Assembly (NCBI GenBank): GCA_913060515.1
Contig: CAJXRZ010000060.1
Location: 1 to 38,347, forward strand
Length of the DNA stretch: 38,347 nucleotides
Direction of reading: 5' to 3'
Origin: an uncultured Pseudomonadota bacterium
Lineage (GTDB): Bacteria; Myxococcota_A; UBA796; CAJQPC01
The notes beneath the pieces are model-generated. The model searched no databases and was not told the origin of the DNA. It saw nothing but the letters and a program-made list of their open reading frames with translations. This document shows, one piece after another, positions 33,882 through 38,347 of this stretch (position 1 is its first letter; each line of letters starts with the position of its first letter). The position numbers were made by a program, and so were the translations under genes.

Positions 33882-34751
33882 ATGTCCATTCTCGTCAACT
33901 CTGACACCCGTCTGCTCTGCCAGGGAATCACCGGTTCTGCCGGTAGCTACCACTGCACCCAGATGATGGCTTACGGCACCAACTTGGTGGCAGGCGTGAC
34001 CCCCGGAAAGGGTGGTCAGGTCTTCAACTCCAAGGTGCCGATCTTCAACAGCGTGAAGGAAGCAGTGAAGGAGACCGGCGCCAACGCCTCGGTCATCTTC
34101 GTGCCCCCTCCCTTCGCTGCCGACGCCATCCTGGAAGCGATCGATGCTGGCATCGAGCTGGTCATTCCAATCACCGAGGGAATCCCTGTTCGCGACATGA
34201 TCGCGGTCAAGGCCTACCTGGACGCCTCCGGCGCCCGCATGATTGGTCCCAACTGCCCCGGCATCATCACCCCCGGCCAGTGCAAGATCGGCATCATGCC
34301 CGGTCACATCCACACCCCCGGTCGCATCGGCGTGGTCAGCCGCTCCGGCACCCTGACCTACGAGGCTGTGGGCCAGCTCACCGCTTTGGGTCTGGGCCAG
34401 TCCAGCTGCATCGGCATCGGTGGTGACCCCATCATCGGTACCCGTCACATCGACGCGATGAAGCTCTTCAACGACGACCCCGACACCGACATCGTTGTGA
34501 TGATCGGCGAGATCGGCGGAAGCGCCGAGGAAGAGGCCGCCGCTTGGGCCAAGGACAACATGAACAAGCCTGTGGTTGGCTTCATCGCAGGCGCTACGGC
34601 ACCTCCGGGTCGCCGCATGGGTCACGCTGGCGCCATCATCTCCGGTGGTTCGGGCACGGCCGAGGCCAAGTACGCAGCCATGGAAGAGGCGGGTTTCCAC
34701 CTGTCTCGCAGCCCCGCTGAGATGGGCAAGACCGTTCAGGGTCTGCTCTAA
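33882..34751 (+). CDS. sucD: Succinyl-CoA synthetase alpha subunit
   Basis: 289 residues, standard for SucD. ATG 33882 lies one base after the sucC stop, so translation is coupled. It binds CoA and carries the phosphohistidine. Visible landmarks: [24 protein letters not shown] (Rossmann CoA site), [55 protein letters not shown], and the catalytic His in the [21 protein letters not shown] loop. The C-terminus [15 protein letters not shown] is complete. A strong hairpin follows within 30 bases. Confidence 0.98.
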   Translation: MSILVNSDTRLLCQGITGSAGSYHCTQMMAYGTNLVAGVTPGKGGQVFNSKVPIFNSVKEAVKETGANASVIFVPPPFAADAILEAIDAGIELVIPITEGIPVRDMIAVKAYLDASGARMIGPNCPGIITPGQCKIGIMPGHIHTPGRIGVVSRSGTLTYEAVGQLTALGLGQSSCIGIGGDPIIGTRHIDAMKLFNDDPDTDIVVMIGEIGGSAEEEAAAWAKDNMNKPVVGFIAGATAPPGRRMGHAGAIISGGSGTAEAKYAAMEEAGFHLSRSPAEMGKTVQGLL

Positions 34752-34779
34752 AGCGTTCCCCAAACGGGGCCCGCAATCC

Positions 34780-34805
34780 AACAGGAGTCCCTCGGGGCTC
34801 CTGTT
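34780..34805 (+). terminator. Strong hairpin terminator after sucD
   Basis: AACAGGAGTCC (34780-34790) pairs with GGGCTCCTGTT (34795-34805) around a CTCG loop: 11 pairs, one of them G-T. The following bases (GTTGCTCTGG) are only weakly T-rich, so it may be intrinsic or assisted. It lies 28 bases after the sucD stop. The rest of the gap up to 34968 holds no gene I can support. Confidence 0.6.
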
Positions 34806-34968
34806 GTTGCTCTGGGGTCCCGGCTGGGTCCCCGGCTGGCGCCCGGCTGGGTTTCTTGGCTCCATGGCTGGCCTTCTCTCGCCAAGCGGCCGCGCTTGAG
34901 GATCTGTTGCTGGGGCCTGAACCAAGCCGCGTGATAAAACAGCCTCTCAACTGACCGAGTTCCACGCC

Positions 34969-35682
34969 ATGCGCCTTCCTCTCCTTGTCCTTCCGTCCCT
35001 CGCCGTGCTTGCGCTGGTTGCTTGCTCGGACCCTGAGCCGGCCCCGGTCGCACCACCCACTGGACCGCAGACCGAGGCCCAGGCTGGGCCATCGGCCGGA
35101 CCCGCTGCGAGCCCGGGTGCAGAAGGGACCGCAAACGCCGCGCCCGAGCGCCTCCCAGGGGAGCTGCACCTCTCTCCAAACGCACCGGGCAAGATCGCTC
35201 CAGAGATGCCTGAGCAGGAGAATGCTGCACCCGGTCTCGCGCCTGGGGAGCCTGCCAAGGCACAGTTCGAGGCGGGGGATGCCTCCGTGACCATCGCTGT
35301 GACGGTGGACGGCTTCGGGGAGACGGCCGAGCTTCAGTTCATCGAGCTGGTCAAGGGGGACTTTGGAATGGTGCGTCCACGCGTCGTGCACATTGAGCCA
35401 CTCAAGGGCCGGAAGAGCCTGGAGATCGCAGCACCGGCCGCGCTGCCGGGCAAGTTCTACGCACTGGTCGTAGAAGGGGAGTTGCCCAACTCGAGCTTCT
35501 CGGGTGCTGAGCAGGCCTTGAGCCTGAACGGGTCGGATCTGAGCCTCAACATCACCGCGGGTCAGCAAGCCACGTGGATGTCCCAGCTCCCGATGGGGCC
35601 GCCTCCCGAGAACACCCTGACGGAAGCGGTGGTCGTTCCAGAGAACCTCAAGGGTGGGGAGCCTCCCCCCGCGCCGGAGTGA
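34969..35682 (+). CDS. Pro/Ala-rich lipoprotein, hypothetical
   Basis: 237 residues from ATG 34969; no strong ribosome site. MRLPLLVLPSLAVLALVACSD is a textbook lipoprotein signal with Cys19. Residues 20-100 are a Pro/Ala/Glu-rich linker, probably extended to reach across the periplasm or cell surface. Residues about 100-200 are beta-rich (ASVTIAVTVDGFGETAELQFIEL, GKFYALVVEGELPNSSF, LSLNGSDLSLNITAG). It ends in a Pro-rich tail. No family recognised. The stop overlaps the GTG start of the FGE-fold lipoprotein as GTGA, and that gene's stop overlaps the next ATG, so the three are probably one unit. Confidence 0.78.
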   Translation: MRLPLLVLPSLAVLALVACSDPEPAPVAPPTGPQTEAQAGPSAGPAASPGAEGTANAAPERLPGELHLSPNAPGKIAPEMPEQENAAPGLAPGEPAKAQFEAGDASVTIAVTVDGFGETAELQFIELVKGDFGMVRPRVVHIEPLKGRKSLEIAAPAALPGKFYALVVEGELPNSSFSGAEQALSLNGSDLSLNITAGQQATWMSQLPMGPPPENTLTEAVVVPENLKGGEPPPAPE

Positions 35683-37151
35683 GTGCAGGCTTGCTGTTGG
35701 GCTTGTTGGGCTCCCTTGCTTGCTCGGATCCCCCTCCAGCCGCCTTGCCGGGCGCTGCACCTGTGCCCCAAAACAGCGGCTCAGGTCAAGCGGGTACCCA
35801 GCCCATGCGGCCAAGCCAGCCGCCTCCCAGCTCTGGTCCCCAAAGGGGCCCGACCTTTGCTGCGGAGTCTCTGGCCAGCAGCTGGCGCCCTGAACTCGCG
35901 CTCCCTGTTGAGGGGGGAGGGGAGCACGCTTGTGGTCCAGGCCAGAGTCTGGTGCCCGCGGGCAACTTCTTGATGGGGTCATCCAGTCAGCAGGCCGGCG
36001 CAGACGAGGCCCCCGTGCACGCGGTCTACGTCTCGTCCTTCTGCTTGGACACCTTCGAGGCCAGCACGACCTTGGTGCGGGAGGTAATGGGCCCAACTTG
36101 GACGCCGGCCGGCCCGGACGCTCGAGGATTTGAGGGAGGGGTTGAATCTGGCCGGGGAGAGCATCCAGCCGAAGGCTTGACCTGGGAGGAGGCGCAGACC
36201 TTTTGCCAGGCCAGAGAGATGCGTCTGCCCACAGAGGCGGAGTGGGAGAAGGCCGCGCGGGGCGGCTGTGAGCTGGGCTCGGATCCGCAGAGGTGTGATG
36301 CCCAGGACCTACGGCCCTACCCTTGGGGAGAGGCCTCACCGGGCTGCACGCTGGCCAACCACGCCACCCTGGGAGCAGGTGCGCCGAAGCTCTGCTTGAG
36401 CGACAGCACTCCGGTGGATCAAGGCGGGGCAGGGCCCTACGGCCACTTGAACCTCTCCGGAAACGTCTGGGAGTGGGTGGCTGATGCCTACCATCCTCGG
36501 GTCTACACTGCGTCTGCGAGACGGGACCCCAGCGGACCCAGCGCCGGCGAGAACCACGTGATGCGCGGCGGGGGGTGGAACACCTTCTCCTCCAACATGC
36601 GCGTCTCCAACCGCTTTCACGACCTGGTCTTGGGTTCAGCGGTTGGGGTTCGGTGCGCCAAGGGAGACACCGGGCACACCCCAGACCCTGTGGAGGCCTT
36701 GGAGTTGGTCTCCGTCTCCGGCACCCTGCGTCGTGACGAGCCCTTTGTCGGCCGTGCGCTCTACATCTCCGTCTTTGACGCTCAGGACCAGCGTGGGGGC
36801 ATGTTGCCCCCTGGAATGTCTCCCATCACGGAGCTGCGTCTAGCGCCAAACGGCGAGCGCACCCAGGACTTTGAGATCCAAGTGCCCAGAGGCGGCGAAG
36901 TGCTCATCTTCGGTGCCCTGGACGACGGCACTGGCGCACAGAAGGAGGGCTACCATGCCGCCTCGGGCAGCGGTGGAATGGGCCAAACCGAGTCGCCGGT
37001 GGCGGTAGACGGACCCGTCCGTGGCGTTGAGATCCAGGTGCTGGTGCGCAGCGCACAGGGGGGACCCGGACAGGGACCACCCGGTCCGCCGCCAGGGCCA
37101 GGGCAGGGACCGCCGCTGAGTCCAGGTCATGGTTCGGGACCTGCGCACTGA
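35679..37151 (+). CDS. Lipoprotein with FGE-sulfatase (SUMF1) fold domain lacking the catalytic cysteines
   Basis: 490 residues from GTG 35679, overlapping the previous stop (GTGA). MSAGLLLGLLGSLACSD is a lipoprotein signal. Residues about 90-330 form a sulfatase-modifying-factor fold: LVPAGNFLMGSSS, EAPVHAVYVSSFCLDTFEAS, GLTWEEAQTFCQAREMRLPTEAEWEKAARGG, YPWGE, LNLSGNVWEWVADAY and VMRGGGWNTFSSNMRVSNRF. Real formylglycine-generating enzymes have Cys in the last block (RGGSFLC...CxRYR); here both positions are non-Cys, so it should not make formylglycine and may be a binding or structural module. The following ~130 residues are beta-rich (LYISVFDAQDQ, EIQVPRGGEVLIFGALDDGTG), and the tail is Gly/Pro/Gln-rich. 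Stop TGA overlaps the next ATG. Confidence 0.87.
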   Translation: MSAGLLLGLLGSLACSDPPPAALPGAAPVPQNSGSGQAGTQPMRPSQPPPSSGPQRGPTFAAESLASSWRPELALPVEGGGEHACGPGQSLVPAGNFLMGSSSQQAGADEAPVHAVYVSSFCLDTFEASTTLVREVMGPTWTPAGPDARGFEGGVESGRGEHPAEGLTWEEAQTFCQAREMRLPTEAEWEKAARGGCELGSDPQRCDAQDLRPYPWGEASPGCTLANHATLGAGAPKLCLSDSTPVDQGGAGPYGHLNLSGNVWEWVADAYHPRVYTASARRDPSGPSAGENHVMRGGGWNTFSSNMRVSNRFHDLVLGSAVGVRCAKGDTGHTPDPVEALELVSVSGTLRRDEPFVGRALYISVFDAQDQRGGMLPPGMSPITELRLAPNGERTQDFEIQVPRGGEVLIFGALDDGTGAQKEGYHAASGSGGMGQTESPVAVDGPVRGVEIQVLVRSAQGGPGQGPPGPPPGPGQGPPLSPGHGSGPAH

Positions 37152-38309
37152 TGCCTTCGACCGCGCGAAAGGTGGCCTTTTCGCTGATTCCGGCGCTGTT
37201 GCTGCTGGGGCTGGGCGAGGTGGCCTCGCGTGCGATGGGAGGGCCAGAGTGCACCCCCATCTCACCCAGCGCATCGGGCTGGGACACGATGGTGGCAGAC
37301 CAAGTCTTGCTCTGGAAGCTGGAGCCGAACCGGCTCTTTGAGTCACCGGCCGGCAACACCACGACCAACGCGTTGGGGCTGCGCTCCAAGCACCTGCCCG
37401 AGGGCAAGCTTGGGATCCGCATCGCCGTGACGGGTGACAGCTCGGTCTTCGGTTGGGGGCAGCCCGATGGCTTCACCTACGCCGAGCAGCTGGAGGAGAT
37501 GCTGAACCGGGCCTTTGATGAACCGATTCAGGTCATCAACATGGGGGTCCCTGGCTACTCTACGGAGCAGACCTTGGGCTTGATGGACCAGGTCGGGTGG
37601 TCCTATGAGCCAGACCTGTTGGTGGTCCACAACATCTTCTCGGACTGCAACATCGATGCCTTCCAGGACCGGGCAGCGATGGCCTTGACCAATCCGGAGC
37701 CCTCGGCCTTGGAGAGCAGCCGCTTGTATTGCGCGCTGCGTCAGCCTTGGGTGTCCTACCAAGCCGGGCTGAACCAGGAGAGCAACCGTGTGCTGATGCC
37801 GGGCATGCCAACCGGCGCCAACCAAGCCCAGCGCTTGGAGGACATCGACCAAGTCATCGACCTGAGTCGGGTGCCGCTGGATGACTACCTGGAGAACCTG
37901 GACACCCTGCTGGGGCAGGCCCAGGGCAGGGGGGCCCAGGTGCTGATGGCGCCCTTGGCCCAAGAGTGGGACGTCGGCGCCTGGACCGCGCCCATGGACC
38001 AGCCCAGCGCCGACCAGGTGCTGCCTTGGCACCCCTACCGCCAAGCACAGGCCCAGTGGGTCTCCCAGCATGGCTTGCTGCAAGTGGACTTGCCGGGCGC
38101 CTTTCTTGCCAGCGGAGAGGGGGGGCGCGAGCTCTTCATGGACCACATGCATCCCAGCGTGGTCGGAGCCTGGGTGATGGCCAGCGCCGTGGCGGCGTCC
38201 ATCGTGGCCAACCCCAGTCTTCTGGGTCTTGGTCCGGAGCGGGTTCAAGCAAACTGGCAGATGCCTCGGCCCAAGAGTCAGAGGTCCAGAGGGCCTGGGC
38301 CCATGCAGC
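37151..38309 (+). CDS. SGNH/GDSL-type hydrolase or O-acetyltransferase-like protein, partial (3' end cut)
   Basis: At least 386 residues from ATG 37151 (overlapping the previous TGA by one base); the frame is open to the contig edge and continues into adapter without a stop, so the C-terminus is missing. The N-terminus (MPSTARKVAFSLIPALLLLGLGEVAS) is a membrane anchor or signal peptide. GDSSVFGWG with Ser97 is block I of SGNH esterases, VINMGVPGYSTEQTLGL is the Gly block, and LFMDHMHPSVVG supplies Asp331-x2-His334 of the catalytic dyad. Proteins of this shape include alginate/peptidoglycan O-acetyltransferase-like and lipase-like enzymes. It could act on a polysaccharide or lipid at the envelope, but the substrate is unknown. 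Confidence 0.82.
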
Positions 38310-38347
38310 CTGTCTCTTATACACATCTGACGCTGCCGACGAAGAGG
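38310..38347 (+). other. Residual Illumina Nextera i5-side adapter (artefact)
   Basis: Not biological. 38310-38342 match the reverse complement of the Nextera read-1 adapter, beginning CTGTCTCTTATACACATCT and continuing to the end of the adapter. 38343-38347 (AGAGG) fit the first bases of an i5 index (S503 reverse complement, AGAGGATA). Genomic sequence ends at 38309. Any frame reading into this part is artificial, including minus-strand frames starting MCIRDR or MYKRQ. Confidence 0.98.

Noticed and set aside
34636-36339. 567-residue minus-strand frame opposite sucD end and the lipoprotein genes
   Set aside because: Pro/Arg/Ser-rich shadow; the plus strand holds clear signal peptides, overlapping starts and an FGE-fold domain.
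35970-36660. Active formylglycine-generating enzyme for sulfatases
   Set aside because: The two catalytic cysteines of the last conserved block are absent and no sulfatase gene is nearby.
37343-38326. Minus-strand frame starting MCIRDR
   Set aside because: Its first residues are encoded by the Nextera adapter and the remainder is antisense to the SGNH-type gene.

Overview
The window is one assembled contig of GC-rich bacterial DNA (roughly 60-65% G+C by eye). Uncut Illumina Nextera adapters remain at both ends, at 1-48 and 38310-38347, so genuine insert is at most 49-38309. The gene set suggests a flagellated, diderm, delta-proteobacterium-like organism, most likely Myxococcota or a relative. 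The clues are many small lipoproteins (one with a DTG-rich acidic linker), a TIGR02147-type regulator paired with a lipoprotein, an ECF41-type sigma factor, a PP2C phosphatase fused to a cyclic-nucleotide-binding-like domain, and monomeric isocitrate dehydrogenase. This placement is inference. No tRNA, rRNA, CRISPR array, insertion sequence or phage gene was seen. Genes are tightly packed and the longest gap between them is about 220 bp.

Layout. 49-2336 (minus): flagellar operon fliJ-motE-fliK with overlapping starts and stops; fliK runs off the left end, and its last ~180 bp look foreign (low G+C, Bacteroidota-like), probably a chimeric join. 2436-6902 (plus): HMGL-like aldolase, lipoprotein esterase, cytoplasmic multi-PAS hybrid histidine kinase. 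6906-10547: YfbK-type von Willebrand A lipoprotein, divergent from a TIGR02147 regulator and its lipoprotein partner, with a cluster of TGTAC motifs between them. 10559-12607 (minus): flavin oxidoreductase and ECF41-like sigma factor. 12746-16685: polysaccharide-type cluster (SDR epimerase, WecG/TagA glycosyltransferase, two SdpI-like membrane proteins, GT4 glycosyltransferase). 16794-18088: small lipoprotein, DUF6483-like protein, two-helix membrane protein.

18235-26002 is central metabolism and control: metK with a good terminator, a ThrE-type amino-acid exporter divergent from an Lrp regulator, a PP2C-CNB phosphatase divergent from citrate synthase, and monomeric NADP isocitrate dehydrogenase right behind citrate synthase. 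sucC-sucD follow at 32633-34751, so four TCA-cycle genes lie in one orientation within about 12 kb. Between and after them are envelope genes: a tandem pair of exported paralogues, a Gre-like protein, an exported MsrB, a patatin/esterase pair, a LysM lipoprotein, and at the right edge a chain of lipoprotein, Cys-less FGE-fold lipoprotein and an SGNH-type protein cut by the contig end.

The most useful points are: (1) both contig edges carry adapters and the left edge is probably chimeric; (2) two real genes are cut by the edges (fliK-like, SGNH-like); (3) several candidate functional units deserve testing, namely the ECF41/oxidoreductase pair, the VWA/TIGR02147/lipoprotein locus, the PP2C-CNB/citrate synthase divergon, and the right-edge lipoprotein-FGE-SGNH chain.
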